Shown here: piece by piece, positions 24,406-33,719 of the stretch
Numbering within the stretch: the first letter of the stretch is position 1
Layout: every line of letters begins with the position of its first letter
DNA from: an uncultured Nocardioidaceae bacterium
GTDB lineage: Bacteria > Actinomycetota > Actinomycetes > Propionibacteriales > Nocardioidaceae
Reading direction: 5' to 3'
Length of the DNA stretch: 45,848 nucleotides
Assembly (NCBI GenBank): GCA_902805865.1
Contig: CADCUK010000025.1
Span: 4,206-50,053, forward strand
Made by a program: the position numbers and the translations under genes
The notes under the pieces: model-generated
What the model was told of the DNA's origin: nothing
Seen by the model: only the letters and a program-made list of their open reading frames with translations
The model's database searches: none

Positions 24406-24430
24406 ACGTGGTGCGTGTCACAGTTCCCGG

Positions 24431-25987
24431 GTGCAGCCAGTGAACGACGCGCTCCCGACCGCCGGAGGCCCCGCCTCCGAGCCGGGCACCGTGGTGCTCC
24501 GTGGCACCGGGCTGACCAAGCGGTTCTTCGGCAACACCGTCCTGGAGGGCGTGGACCTCGAGCTCCGCGCCGGTCAGGTCCACGGGCTGGTGGGGGAGAA
24601 CGGCGCGGGCAAGTCCACGTTGATGAAGATGCTCGCCGGCGTCCACACCCCCGACGGCGGCACGATCGACCTCGACGGCCAGGAGGTCTCCTTCGGCCAC
24701 CCGGTGCAGGCGCAGCAGGCAGGCGTCTCCACGGTGTTCCAGGAGTTCAACCTCCTGCTCGAGCGGACGATCGCCGAGAACATCTGGCTCGGCCGGGAGC
24801 CCCGCCGGTTCGGACGCGCCGGACCCGTCGACACCGCGAAGATGCGTCGCGACACCGAGGAGCTGTTCGCCGGGCTCGGAGTGCACGAGCTCCGCCCCGG
24901 CACGCTGGTCCGCAACCTGTCCGTCGCCGAGCAGCAGATCGTGGAGATCGCCAAGGCGGTCAGCTTCGACGCCCGGGTCATCCAGATGGACGAGCCGACC
25001 GCCGCGCTCGCCGACCACGAGGTCGAGCTCCTCTACTCGATCATCGAGCGGCTCACCGCTCGCGGCGTCGCGATCCTCTACGTCTCCCACCGGCTCAAGG
25101 AGATCTTCGACCTCTGCCGGACCATCACGATCCTCAAGGACGGCCAGCACGTCACCACCCGCCCGGCGAGCGAGCTCACCGAGGCCGAGCTGGTGCGGCT
25201 GATGGTCGGCCGCCCGCTCACGACGTTCTTCCCCGACAAGCCCGCGGACGCCGAGGTCGGGGAGGTCCGCCTCGAGCTGCGGGACGTGGGCAACGGGTAC
25301 GTCGACGGAGTCTCGCTGCAGGTGCGCGCCGGGGAGATCGTCGGGCTCGCCGGCCTCCAGGGCTCCGGTCGCACCGAGCTGCTCGAGACGGTCTTCGGGG
25401 TTCGGCCTCTCGCACGCGGCAGTGTCGTCGTCGACGGCCAGGAGCTGAAGGTGCGCAGCCCCCGCGAGGGCGTGCGAGCCCGGCTGGCGTTCATCACCGA
25501 GGACCGCAAGGCCAAGGGGCTCGCCCTGAACCAGTCGATCATCGACAACGCGCTCGGGGTGGTGCGCGCGGTGTTCCCCGGGCGCACCGGCAGCGCACGC
25601 CGCGAGATGCCGGGCGTGCTCTCGAATCTCGAGGTGTCCGCCCAGAGCCTGAGCCAGGAGGTGCAGTTCCTCTCCGGCGGCAACCAGCAGAAGGTCGTCC
25701 TCGCGCGCTGGTTGAGCATCGACCCGCTCGTGCTGCTGATGGACGAGCCGACCCGCGGCATCGACGTGGGCGCCAAGCACCGCGTCTACGAGCTGATGCG
25801 CGAGCTGACCCGGCAAGGAGTCGCCGTGCTGATGGTCTCCAGCGAGCTGCCCGAGGTCATCGGGATGTCCGACCGCATCGTCGTGATGCGCGACGGCAGG
25901 ATCGCGGGCGAGCTGCCCGCCGGGTCGAGCGAGGAGACGGTCCTGGCCCTCGCCACGGGTGCGGTCGCCGACGAGGACGTCGCATGA
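24431..25987 (+). CDS. Sugar ABC transporter ATP-binding protein (RbsA/MglA type, duplicated ATPase)
   Basis: 518 residues with a GTG start and no obvious ribosome binding site. Two ABC domains: the first (about 20–255) has Walker A GENGAGKST (55–63), LSVAEQQ and Walker B VIQMDEPTAAL. The second (about 265–505) has the degenerate Walker A GLQGSGRTE, signature LSGGNQQK and LLMDEPTRGIDVGAK. This tandem arrangement is typical of the CUT2/ribose-type importers. First gene of the operon; its stop overlaps the permease start in ATGA. Imported sugar not predictable. Confidence 0.95.
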   Translation: MQPVNDALPTAGGPASEPGTVVLRGTGLTKRFFGNTVLEGVDLELRAGQVHGLVGENGAGKSTLMKMLAGVHTPDGGTIDLDGQEVSFGHPVQAQQAGVSTVFQEFNLLLERTIAENIWLGREPRRFGRAGPVDTAKMRRDTEELFAGLGVHELRPGTLVRNLSVAEQQIVEIAKAVSFDARVIQMDEPTAALADHEVELLYSIIERLTARGVAILYVSHRLKEIFDLCRTITILKDGQHVTTRPASELTEAELVRLMVGRPLTTFFPDKPADAEVGEVRLELRDVGNGYVDGVSLQVRAGEIVGLAGLQGSGRTELLETVFGVRPLARGSVVVDGQELKVRSPREGVRARLAFITEDRKAKGLALNQSIIDNALGVVRAVFPGRTGSARREMPGVLSNLEVSAQSLSQEVQFLSGGNQQKVVLARWLSIDPLVLLMDEPTRGIDVGAKHRVYELMRELTRQGVAVLMVSSELPEVIGMSDRIVVMRDGRIAGELPAGSSEETVLALATGAVADEDVA

Positions 25988-27057
25988 GCGCCGTCACGAG
26001 CCAGGACACCGGCCGCGCCGGAGCTGCTGCCGCCCGGCCGCGCACCCGAGCCGGTCTCAGCTCGACCGCGCTCATCTACCTCGTCCTGGTCGCTGTGGTG
26101 GCCGTCTCCGCGGTCCTCACCGGCATCGAGGGCCGGAACTTCTTCAGCCAGGGCAACATCTGGGGAGTCCTCACCGCGATGAGCGTGCTCGGGCTGATCG
26201 CGATCGGCCAGACGCTGGTCATCCTCGCCGGCAGCCTGGACCTCTCCGTGCCGTACGTCGTCAGCCTGGCCACCCTCGTCGCCGCCGGCGGGATGAAGGG
26301 GCTCGACGGCAACGTCCCGGCCGCGGTGTTCAACACCCTGCTCCTCACCGCCGCGATCGGCCTCGTGATGGGGCTGCTGGTGGCGCTGCTCGACGTCCAC
26401 GGCTTCATCGCGAGCCTCGGCATCGGGCTGGTCATCAGCGGCTACCTCGCCACCAACTACCAGGGCAGCCACGGCGCAGCCGCACCCGACTTCCGGCTGC
26501 TCAGCCGCACCGGCATCGCGAGCATGATCCCGGCCTCCTTCATGGTCATGCTGCTCTGCGCCGTGCTGGTCACGCTGCTGCTGCGCTACACCCGCCTGGG
26601 ACACCACCTCTACGCCGTCGGCGGCAACCGGGCGGTGGCCCGCATGTCAGGTGTCCGCACGGCGACCCCGGTCATCGCGGCGCACGTCCTCTGCTCACTG
26701 CTCGCCGGTCTCGCGGCGCTGCTGCTGGTCTCGCGCACCGGTGTCGGCCTGCCGACGATCGGCTCCCAGGGCCGCTACGACCTGCTCTCGATCGCGGCTG
26801 TCGTGCTCGGTGGGACCTTGCTCGCCGGTGGCAAGGGCAGCGTGGTCGGCACGATCGGCGGCGTCGCGATCTTCGCGGTCCTCGACAACGTCATGGGCGT
26901 CATGCAGGTCAACCCGTTCCTCAAGGACTTCGTGCGAGGACTGGCCATCGTGCTGGCAGTCGCCGTCTACGCCCGCCGCAGCGTCGTACGCCGCCCACCG
27001 CGGTTCGGCCCCGGGACCGCAGCCGCCCCCGCAGGCACCGCGCAGGAGGCCCGATGA
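25984..27057 (+). CDS. Sugar ABC transporter permease 1 (RbsC type)
   Basis: 357 residues from an ATG overlapping the ATPase stop. About eight to ten membrane spans. Family motifs are LAGSLDLSVPYVVSLA, HGFIASLGIGLVISG, YAVGGNRAVARMSGV (the EAA-like ATPase contact loop) and YDLLSIAAVVLGGTLLAGGKGS. It forms the translocation path together with the second permease. The C-terminus is Pro/Ala-rich. It again overlaps the next gene by four bases. Confidence 0.94.
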   Translation: MSAVTSQDTGRAGAAAARPRTRAGLSSTALIYLVLVAVVAVSAVLTGIEGRNFFSQGNIWGVLTAMSVLGLIAIGQTLVILAGSLDLSVPYVVSLATLVAAGGMKGLDGNVPAAVFNTLLLTAAIGLVMGLLVALLDVHGFIASLGIGLVISGYLATNYQGSHGAAAPDFRLLSRTGIASMIPASFMVMLLCAVLVTLLLRYTRLGHHLYAVGGNRAVARMSGVRTATPVIAAHVLCSLLAGLAALLLVSRTGVGLPTIGSQGRYDLLSIAAVVLGGTLLAGGKGSVVGTIGGVAIFAVLDNVMGVMQVNPFLKDFVRGLAIVLAVAVYARRSVVRRPPRFGPGTAAAPAGTAQEAR

Positions 27058-28175
27058 GCACCACGACCGCCCCGAGCCCCACCACGCGCGGGCTCCCGGC
27101 CACCGAGGGCACGCCGGCCCAGCGCATCATCCGGGCGGCGATCACGCCCGGTGGCGCCGTCTTCGTGCTCCTCGCCGCCCTCTTCGTCGCCGTCGTGCTG
27201 TCCAACCCCTCGTTCGGCGAGCCCCCGCAGCTGATCCGGTTCATCGGCAGGACGGCACCGATCGCGATCGCTGCGATGGGCCAGTACTACGTGATCGTCT
27301 CCGGCGAGTTCGACCTCTCGATGGGTGCCGTGGTGGCGACCCAGGTCGTGATCGCCGGCAACTACATCGGGCAGGACGAGGGGCGTGTGCTCCCCGCGAT
27401 CGGGCTGATGCTCCTGGTCGGTGCCGCGGTCGGTGTCGTCAACGGGCTCGCCACCACGCTGCTGAAGGTGCCGAGCTTCATCGTCACGCTCGGCACCATG
27501 CTGGCGCTCGGCGGTCTCGTGGACTACCTCACCGGTGGCGCAGCCACCGGCAACCCGGTCGACACGTTCCGCGAGCTCGGCCGAGGCGGGATCGAGGGTG
27601 TCCCCGTCGTCGACGTGCTGCCGTTCTCGGTCATCATCCTGGTCGTCGTGGCCGTCGGCGGCGTGCTCCTCATGCGCTCGCCCTTCGGTCGCACGCTGAT
27701 CGCCACCGGCGACAACCCTGACGCTGCCGGACTCGCCGGCACCTCGGTGTGGTGGATCAAGACCCGCGCCTTCGTGCTGTCCTCGCTCTCGGCCACGGTC
27801 GCGGGCATCCTGCTCGTCGGGTACGCCGGCGTGCACCCCTCGGTCGGGCAGGGCTACGAGTTCCAGGCGATCACCGCCGTCGTCCTCGGCGGCGTCATCC
27901 TGGGCGGTGGCCGGGGCTGGCTGCTCTCGGCCGCGGCCGGCGCGTTCGCGCTCGAGCTGCTCTTCGCCTTCCTCAACTTCCGCGAGGTCGAGTCGACCTG
28001 GCGGGACACCGTCCAGGGACTGATCATCATCATCGCCGTTGCCGTGGCGGGGCGGGCCTGGACCGTCGGCCGCAGCCCCAAGCAGCCACCCGACCCGCCA
28101 CCTACCACCACCCCCACGACCAGCGCAGCAACACCCAACCCTGCCCGACCGGGCACCGACACAGGAGAACACTGA
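27054..28175 (+). CDS. Sugar ABC transporter permease 2 (RbsC type)
   Basis: 373 residues from an ATG overlapping permease 1. Spans begin near residue 32. Motifs are VSGEFDLSMGAVVA, VPSFIVTLGTMLALGG, IATGDNPDAAGLAG (cytoplasmic ATPase contact) and ITAVVLGGVILGGGRGW. It is a paralogue of permease 1, so the channel is a heterodimer. The last about 45 residues are Pro/Thr-rich and probably disordered. The stop overlaps the substrate-binding protein start by one base, which has its own AGGAGA site. Confidence 0.94.
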   Translation: MSTTTAPSPTTRGLPATEGTPAQRIIRAAITPGGAVFVLLAALFVAVVLSNPSFGEPPQLIRFIGRTAPIAIAAMGQYYVIVSGEFDLSMGAVVATQVVIAGNYIGQDEGRVLPAIGLMLLVGAAVGVVNGLATTLLKVPSFIVTLGTMLALGGLVDYLTGGAATGNPVDTFRELGRGGIEGVPVVDVLPFSVIILVVVAVGGVLLMRSPFGRTLIATGDNPDAAGLAGTSVWWIKTRAFVLSSLSATVAGILLVGYAGVHPSVGQGYEFQAITAVVLGGVILGGGRGWLLSAAAGAFALELLFAFLNFREVESTWRDTVQGLIIIIAVAVAGRAWTVGRSPKQPPDPPPTTTPTTSAATPNPARPGTDTGEH

Positions 28176-29413
28176 TGCGACGGAAGATCTATCGCGCACC
28201 GATGGCGGTTGCCGGGGCAATGCTGCTCGGTGTGCTCGCCACCGCGTGCAGCACCGAGGAGCCCGAGGGCACCAGCACCGAGACCGCCGAGGAGTCACCG
28301 GCGGAGGGCGAGGAGTCCCCGTCGGAGGACTCCCAGGAGTGGTTCGACCAGGCGCTGTACGACACCCAGTTCGAGCAGCGCTCGGCGACGTTCGAGGGCG
28401 ACCCCGCGCAGCCGTGGCTCCAGTACATCGACGGGGAGATGACCGACACGGCTGACTTCGCCGCCCAGGGCGCGCAGAAGGCCTGCTTCGCGAACGCCTC
28501 GATCTCGAACCCGTGGCGCCAGACCGGCTGGATCACCATGAACCAGCAGCTGCAGGTCCTCCAGGACTCGGGTGTCATCTCCGAGATGGAGACCCGCGAC
28601 GCCGGTGACGACGACAACACCCAGATCGCCGACATCGACTACTTCATCTCCGAGGGCAACTGCGACGCCTTCATCATCTCGCCGAACTCGACGGCCGCGC
28701 TGACCGACGCGGTCGAGCGTGCCTGCGACACCGGCAAGCCGGTGGTCGTCTTCGACCGTGGCGTGGAGACCGACTGCGCCACGACGTTCATCCACCCGAT
28801 CGGTGGGTTCGCGTGGGGCATCGACACCGCCAACTTCCTCATCGAGAACCTCGAGGAGGGTGACAAGGTCGTCGCGCTGCGCATCCTTCCCGGCGTCGAC
28901 GTGCTGGAGCAGCGCTGGGCGGCAGCCGAGAAGCTCTTTGAGGAGAACGGCATCGAGGCGGTCGACTACTTCACCGGCGCCGACCCGACCGAGATCAAGA
29001 AGATCATCACCGACGAGCTCTCCAAGGGCGACGTCCAGGGAGTCTGGATGGACGCCGGTGACGGCGGTGTGGCTGCGATCGAGGCGTTCGAGGACTTCGG
29101 CGCCGAGCTCCCGGTGATGACCGGCGAGGACGAGATGAGCTTCATGCGCAAGTGGGAGGAGACCGGGCTGACCGGCCTCGCCCCCGTCTACTCGAACTTC
29201 CAGTGGCGGACCCCGCTCCTGGCGCTCGAGAAGATCTTCGCCGGCGAGGAGGTGCCCAAGGAGTGGGTGCTCCCGCAGTCGCCGATCACCGAGGACGAGC
29301 GTGCCGAGTTCCTCGAGGCGAACGACGGGATGCCCGACGGGCACTACGCGAAGTTCGGTGGCGAGGACCTGCCGGGCTACCCGGAGGTGTGGCAGGAGCG
29401 CCAGATCCCCTGA
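28175..29413 (+). CDS. Sugar ABC transporter substrate-binding lipoprotein
   Basis: 412 residues. A type II signal peptide ends in LATAC with C25 as the lipidated Cys, followed by an acidic Glu/Ser/Thr linker (about 26–52). The mature part is a periplasmic-binding-protein type 1 (ribose/xylose-like) fold: CDAFIISPNSTAALTDAV, KPVVVFDRGVETD, VVALRILPGVDVLEQRW and VWMDAGDGGVAA. It has paired cysteines around residues 100 and 167 and catches the sugar outside the membrane for the upstream transporter. Ribosome binding site AGGAGA lies about seven bases upstream. It is followed by a long hairpin. Confidence 0.93.
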   Translation: MRRKIYRAPMAVAGAMLLGVLATACSTEEPEGTSTETAEESPAEGEESPSEDSQEWFDQALYDTQFEQRSATFEGDPAQPWLQYIDGEMTDTADFAAQGAQKACFANASISNPWRQTGWITMNQQLQVLQDSGVISEMETRDAGDDDNTQIADIDYFISEGNCDAFIISPNSTAALTDAVERACDTGKPVVVFDRGVETDCATTFIHPIGGFAWGIDTANFLIENLEEGDKVVALRILPGVDVLEQRWAAAEKLFEENGIEAVDYFTGADPTEIKKIITDELSKGDVQGVWMDAGDGGVAAIEAFEDFGAELPVMTGEDEMSFMRKWEETGLTGLAPVYSNFQWRTPLLALEKIFAGEEVPKEWVLPQSPITEDERAEFLEANDGMPDGHYAKFGGEDLPGYPEVWQERQIP

Positions 29414-29431
29414 TCTGACACGCATGGCTCC

Positions 29432-29478
29432 GCGGGCCGCGGTCGGTCAGCCGCACGGCTGACCGGCTCGCGGCCCGC
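29432..29478 (+). terminator. Long imperfect hairpin between binding-protein and epimerase genes
   Basis: GCGGGCCGCG pairs with CGCGGCCCGC and an inner GGTCAGCCG pairs with CGGCTGACC, separated by a small internal bulge. No T-run follows, and three CCCACGACC-type repeats come next. This could be a partial terminator or a 3' stabiliser that lets the binding-protein mRNA accumulate. Confidence 0.55.
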
Positions 29479-29541
29479 TCCACCCCACGACCCGTCCCAC
29501 CCCACGACCCCCCACGACCCCCAGCGGAGGAGGACCAGCGC

Positions 29542-30414
29542 GTGAGAGCGATCGGCATCAACACGTGGGTCTGGACGTCGCCCCTCACCGACGCCACAGC
29601 CCCCCAGCTGCTCCGCAAGGTCGCCGGCCTCGGCTTCGACGCGGTCGAGCTGCCGCTCGAGAACGCCGGTGACCTCACCGTCGAGGCGGTGGGCCCGTTG
29701 CTGGAGGAGACCGGGCTCCGTCCGTACGTCGTCGGGGCCATGGGCCCGGGCCGCGACCTCGTCGCCACGTCGTCGGAGACCGTGACCTCCACCCAGGACT
29801 ACCTCCGTGCCTGCGTCGACCTCGCCGCGGGCCTCGGTGCGCCGGCCGTCTGCGGACCGTTCTACGCCGCAACGGGCCGGGTCTGGCGGATGACGCCGGG
29901 CGAGCGCGAGGACGCCTACGCGGAGTGGCGCGAGAACCTGTCGCCGGTCGTCGACCACGCGACGAACCAGGGCGTGCGTGTCGGTGTCGAGCCCCTCAAC
30001 CGCTACGAGACCTCGCTGGTCAACACCGTCGACCAGGGCCTGACCGGCCTGGGGGAGCTGCTCGGCCGCGGAGCCGGCCTGGCACTCGACACCTACCACC
30101 TCGGCATCGAGGAGCGTTCGACCGCGGACGCGATCCGGGCAGCCGGTGAGCACCTCGTCCACGTGCAGGTCTGCGGCAACGACCGCGGCGCACCGGGTGG
30201 GGACCAGACCGACTGGCCGGCGGTCTTCGAGGCGTTGGACGACGTCGGCTACGCCGGCCCCCTCAACATCGAGAGCTTCACCGGGGAGAACGCCACGATC
30301 GCCGTGGCCGCCTCGATCTGGCGTCCCCTGGCCGCGACGCAGGACGACCTGGCCACGGAGGGCTTGTCCTTCCTGAGGGCCCTCACCACCACACGGGAAG
30401 GCGGCACGCGATGA
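29542..30414 (+). CDS. Ketose 3-epimerase-like sugar isomerase/epimerase (TIM barrel)
   Basis: 290 residues, GTG start after GGAGGAGG. The AP-endonuclease-2/xylose isomerase-type barrel keeps the metal ligands and signatures of D-tagatose/D-psicose 3-epimerases: E150 in GVEPLNRYET, D183 in ALDTYHLGIEE, H207 in HVQVCGNDRG and E244 in NIESF. Spacing matches that family closely, so a ketose or keto-sugar epimerase working in the cytoplasm with Mn or Mg is a good call; the actual substrate is open. Stop overlaps the next start in ATGA. Confidence 0.87.
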   Translation: MRAIGINTWVWTSPLTDATAPQLLRKVAGLGFDAVELPLENAGDLTVEAVGPLLEETGLRPYVVGAMGPGRDLVATSSETVTSTQDYLRACVDLAAGLGAPAVCGPFYAATGRVWRMTPGEREDAYAEWRENLSPVVDHATNQGVRVGVEPLNRYETSLVNTVDQGLTGLGELLGRGAGLALDTYHLGIEERSTADAIRAAGEHLVHVQVCGNDRGAPGGDQTDWPAVFEALDDVGYAGPLNIESFTGENATIAVAASIWRPLAATQDDLATEGLSFLRALTTTREGGTR

Positions 30415-31568
30415 GCGAGGTCCCGCGCACGGCCGGCGAGCTGGGAGTGGCCGTCGTCGGCTACTCCTTCATGGGCAAGGCGCACTCGAACGCCTGGCGC
30501 AACGTCGGCGCGTTCTACCCGGGCGTCCCGGCGGTGCGCCGGCAGCTGCTCCTCGGTCGCGACGCCGATGCTGTCTCCGAGGCCGCCGGCCGCTATGGCT
30601 GGGCCGAGTGGGCGACCGACTGGCGCGCCGTCGTCGAGCGCGACGACATCGACGTCGTCGACATCTGCACGCCGGGTCACCTGCACGCCGAGCTCGCGGT
30701 CGCGGCGCTCGAGGCGGGCAAGCACGTGCTCGTCGAGAAGCCGCTGTCGAACACCGTCGCGGAGTCGGAGTGGATGGTCGCCGCCGCGGAGAAGGCACGC
30801 GCGTCGGGGACCCAGTCGATGGTCGGCTTCAACTACCGCCGGGTCCCGGCGCTCGCCCTGGCCCGCCGGCTCGTCCGGGAGGGCCGGATCGGTGCGGTCC
30901 GGGAGGTGCGGCTCAGCTACCTCCAGGACTGGCTCGCCGACGCCGGCGCACCGATGACGTGGCGGCTGCGCAAGGAGGCTGCGGGCTCCGGAGCACTGGG
31001 CGACCTCGGGTCGCACGCGGTCGACCAGCTCGCGTTCCTCCTCGGCGAGCCCGTGACGGCTGTCAGCGGCCGGCTCCGCACCTTCGTCCCCGAGCGGACC
31101 GGCCCCTCGGGCCGTGAACCGGTGACGGTCGACGACGCGGCCTGGGCGACCCTGCACACGCAGTCCGGAGTGGTCGCGTCCCTCGAGGTGTCCCGGGTGG
31201 CCACCGGGCGGAAGAACAGCCTGCAGATCGAGGTGTACGGCTCCGGCGGTGCCCTCCGCTTCGACCTGGAGACGCTCAACGAGCTGTGGGTGCACGGTGT
31301 CGGAGGCACCGACGACGGCGTCTCGGGCTGGACCCGGGTGCTCGTCACCGAGGCCGACCATCCCTACGTCGAGGCCTGGTGGCCTCCGGGGCACGTCCTC
31401 GGCTGGGACCACACCTTCACCTCCCAGGCCGCCGACCTCCTGGGCGCGATCGCCGCCGGGGAGCCGCCGAACCCGTCCTTCGAGGACGGGCTGGCGGTGC
31501 AGCGCGTGCTGGGAGCGATCGAGGAGAGCGCCGCACAGGACGGTGCGACGATCCACCTCGACGGCTGA
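30411..31568 (+). CDS. Gfo/Idh/MocA family NAD(P)-dependent oxidoreductase
   Basis: 385 residues from the ATG overlapping the epimerase stop. N-terminal Rossmann fold (AVVGYSFMGKAHSNAW) with the family hallmark VEKPL at E109–L112. The C-terminal beta-sheet domain contains the GDLGSHAVDQLAFLLGEP helix with the likely catalytic His of the family. These enzymes oxidise sugar or inositol ring hydroxyls, or reduce keto-sugars. Its position between two TIM-barrel isomerases suggests action on the imported sugar or its keto derivative. Confidence 0.93.
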   Translation: MSEVPRTAGELGVAVVGYSFMGKAHSNAWRNVGAFYPGVPAVRRQLLLGRDADAVSEAAGRYGWAEWATDWRAVVERDDIDVVDICTPGHLHAELAVAALEAGKHVLVEKPLSNTVAESEWMVAAAEKARASGTQSMVGFNYRRVPALALARRLVREGRIGAVREVRLSYLQDWLADAGAPMTWRLRKEAAGSGALGDLGSHAVDQLAFLLGEPVTAVSGRLRTFVPERTGPSGREPVTVDDAAWATLHTQSGVVASLEVSRVATGRKNSLQIEVYGSGGALRFDLETLNELWVHGVGGTDDGVSGWTRVLVTEADHPYVEAWWPPGHVLGWDHTFTSQAADLLGAIAAGEPPNPSFEDGLAVQRVLGAIEESAAQDGATIHLDG

Positions 31569-31655
31569 CCACTGACGGCTGACGGGGCGGACCACGAGCC
31601 GACGGCGGACCAGGGCAACGACGATCATTAGGACGATCACCAGACGGAGGCAACG

Positions 31656-32657
31656 ATGACGCGCCGCTTCACGCTGTTCACCGGCCAGTGGGCCGACCTC
31701 ACCCTCGAGGAGGTCGCCGGGCTGGCGTCCGGCTGGGGGTACGACGGGCTGGAGATCGCGGTCTCCGGAGAGCACCTCGACGCCTGGCGCTGGGACGACG
31801 ACGAGTACGTCGAGGAGCGGCTCGACGTCCTCCGCCGCCACGGCCTCGGCCTGTGGGCGATCTCGAACCACCTCAAGGGTCAAGCGGTCTGCGACGACCC
31901 GATCGACGACCGTCACCGCTCCATCGTCGGCCCCCGCGTCTGGGGTGACGGTGACCCGGAGGGCGTCCGGCAGCGCGCCGCCGAGGAGCTGATGCACACG
32001 GCTCGGCTCGCCCAGCGGCTCGGGGTGGACACCGTCGTCGGCTTCACCGGCTCGTCGATCTGGCAGTACGTCGCGATGTTCCCGCCCGTGCCGGCCAGCA
32101 CGATCGAGGCCGGCTACCAGGACTTCGCGGACCGGTGGAACCCGATCCTCGACGTCTTCGACGAGTGCGGGGTCCGGTTCGCGCACGAGGTGCACCCGTC
32201 CGAGATCGCCTACGACTACTGGTCGACCGTGCGCACCCTCGAGGCGATCGACCACCGTCCCGCCTTCGGGCTCAACTGGGACCCCAGCCACATGGTGTGG
32301 CAGGACCTCGACCCCGTCGGCTTCATCACCGACTTCGCGGACCGGATCTACCACGTCGACTGCAAGGACACCCGGATGCGGATCGGCAACGGCCGCAACG
32401 GCCGGCTGTCGTCGCACCTCGCATGGGGCGACCAGCACCGTGGCTGGGACTTCGTCTCGACCGGCCGGGGCGACGTCCCGTGGGAGGACTGCTTCCGGGC
32501 GCTGGCCCGCGCCGGCTACACCGGGCCGATCTCGGTGGAGTGGGAGGACGCCGGGATGGACCGTCTCCAGGGCGCGCCGGAAGCCCTGCAGTTCCTGAAG
32601 CGCTTCGACTTCGAACCGCCCGCGGCATCGTTCGACTCGGCCTTCGACCAGGGCTGA
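31656..32657 (+). CDS. Xylose isomerase-like TIM barrel protein
   Basis: 333 residues, ATG preceded by GGAGG. Metal-ligand set by analogy with the family: E178 (FAHEVHPSEIAYDYW), D209 (LNWDPSHMVWQ), H233 (YHVDCKDTR) and E295 (ISVEWEDAG). A conserved WAISNHLKGQAVCD loop lies near residue 67. This is a longer, different subgroup from the 29,542 epimerase, often found beside Gfo/Idh/MocA and ThuA genes; some members of this superfamily act on keto-sugars, including 3-keto-glycoside cleavage. Cytoplasmic. An 87-base gap separates it from the dehydrogenase gene. Confidence 0.88.
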   Translation: MTRRFTLFTGQWADLTLEEVAGLASGWGYDGLEIAVSGEHLDAWRWDDDEYVEERLDVLRRHGLGLWAISNHLKGQAVCDDPIDDRHRSIVGPRVWGDGDPEGVRQRAAEELMHTARLAQRLGVDTVVGFTGSSIWQYVAMFPPVPASTIEAGYQDFADRWNPILDVFDECGVRFAHEVHPSEIAYDYWSTVRTLEAIDHRPAFGLNWDPSHMVWQDLDPVGFITDFADRIYHVDCKDTRMRIGNGRNGRLSSHLAWGDQHRGWDFVSTGRGDVPWEDCFRALARAGYTGPISVEWEDAGMDRLQGAPEALQFLKRFDFEPPAASFDSAFDQG

Positions 32658-32738
32658 GCACGACGTGACCCGTGCCGCCACCCGTGCCGCCCTGGCCGAG
32701 CAACGTAACCGGCGCACCTGCTGCCGCGTTGAGCACCC

Positions 32739-33719
32739 GTGAAGCAGGACATCGAGATCAGCCGCCGAGCAGTGCTCGCCGGCACCGTCGGTGGAGTGGC
32801 GGTGTTCACCGCCGGGGCACAGGGGTCCTCGGCGGTGGCGGTGCCCCTGGGTCGCGACCGTGCCCGCTGGCTGACCAAGGCCGAGCGCCGCACGCTCCGC
32901 GCGGCCGTCGACCGGGTCGTCCCCGGGGCTGACGAGGACACCGTCCCCGGTGCCGTCGCTGCCCGCTGCCACCTGGCGATCGACGCCCTGCTGGGCGCCT
33001 TCACGGTCTCACCGCCGCGCATCTACGCCGGGGGCCCGTTCTCCGACCGGGGCGGGGCGGAGGACAACGACTTCGCGGAGTTCCTGCCGCTGGACCGCTA
33101 CGAGACCCAGGCCTGGCGGGTGCGCATCGAGGGCTCCCGCGGTCGGAAGCGGTTCGAGCGGAACGGCAAGGTCCAGGGCTACCAGCGCACCTACCGGCTC
33201 GGCCTGGCCGCGCTCGAGCAGTCCGTGCCCGGGGGCTTCTCGCAGGCCCCGGCGCCGGCACGCGACCTCGCGATGCGCGACGACAGCGACCCCAGGATCA
33301 AGGCACTGGTCGACCTGCTCGTCACCCACACGCTCGAGTTCATGTACGGCGCACCGGAGTACGGCGGCAACCGCGACGTCGTCGGCTGGACCACCACCGA
33401 CTTCGAGGGTGACGTGCAGCCACGGGGCTGGACCCGTGAGCAGGTGGAGAACCCCGAGCCCTCCCCGCCCCTCGACCTCGTCGACGACCTGCTGGGCGGC
33501 GTCCTGGGTGGGGCGTCCGCCGGTCTGGCCGCGCCGCTCGTGGCGATGGGCAGCACCGAGACCCTGCACGGCGTGCGCGCGGTCGCCGGCGACCGGTTCT
33601 CGGCCGTGCAAGACGCGGTCGCGAGGCTCGCCGTACCCACGGGTGAGGCGGCCACGCAGCTCGCGCAGATGCAGCGACTCTCCCAGCGGCTCGTCGACGA
33701 GGCCGGGGGTCCCCGCTGA
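32739..33719 (+). CDS. Tat-exported small subunit of GMC dehydrogenase (gluconate 2-dehydrogenase subunit 3 family)
   Basis: 326 residues, GTG start. Twin-arginine signal ISRRAVLAG (R9–R10) followed by hydrophobic VGGVAVFTAGA. The body begins LTKAERRTLRAAVDRVVPGA, a typical subunit-3 opening, and continues with LVDLLVTHTLEFMYGAPEYGGN, the family's most recognisable block. At 326 residues it is longer than many members. Such subunits act as assembly and export partners for GMC flavoproteins. Its stop overlaps the flavoprotein ATG by one base, supporting a stable complex. Confidence 0.87.
   Translation: MKQDIEISRRAVLAGTVGGVAVFTAGAQGSSAVAVPLGRDRARWLTKAERRTLRAAVDRVVPGADEDTVPGAVAARCHLAIDALLGAFTVSPPRIYAGGPFSDRGGAEDNDFAEFLPLDRYETQAWRVRIEGSRGRKRFERNGKVQGYQRTYRLGLAALEQSVPGGFSQAPAPARDLAMRDDSDPRIKALVDLLVTHTLEFMYGAPEYGGNRDVVGWTTTDFEGDVQPRGWTREQVENPEPSPPLDLVDDLLGGVLGGASAGLAAPLVAMGSTETLHGVRAVAGDRFSAVQDAVARLAVPTGEAATQLAQMQRLSQRLVDEAGGPR

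Noticed and set aside
29480-29525. Short CCCACGACC repeats as a possible CRISPR remnant
   Set aside because: Units are about 10 bases with no spacers of constant length and no cas genes; it is only a short C-rich repeat.
30249-32972. A 907-codon open frame antisense to the epimerase, dehydrogenase and TIM-barrel genes
   Set aside because: It runs opposite three well-supported genes, and contains no recognisable family. It is a GC-content artefact.
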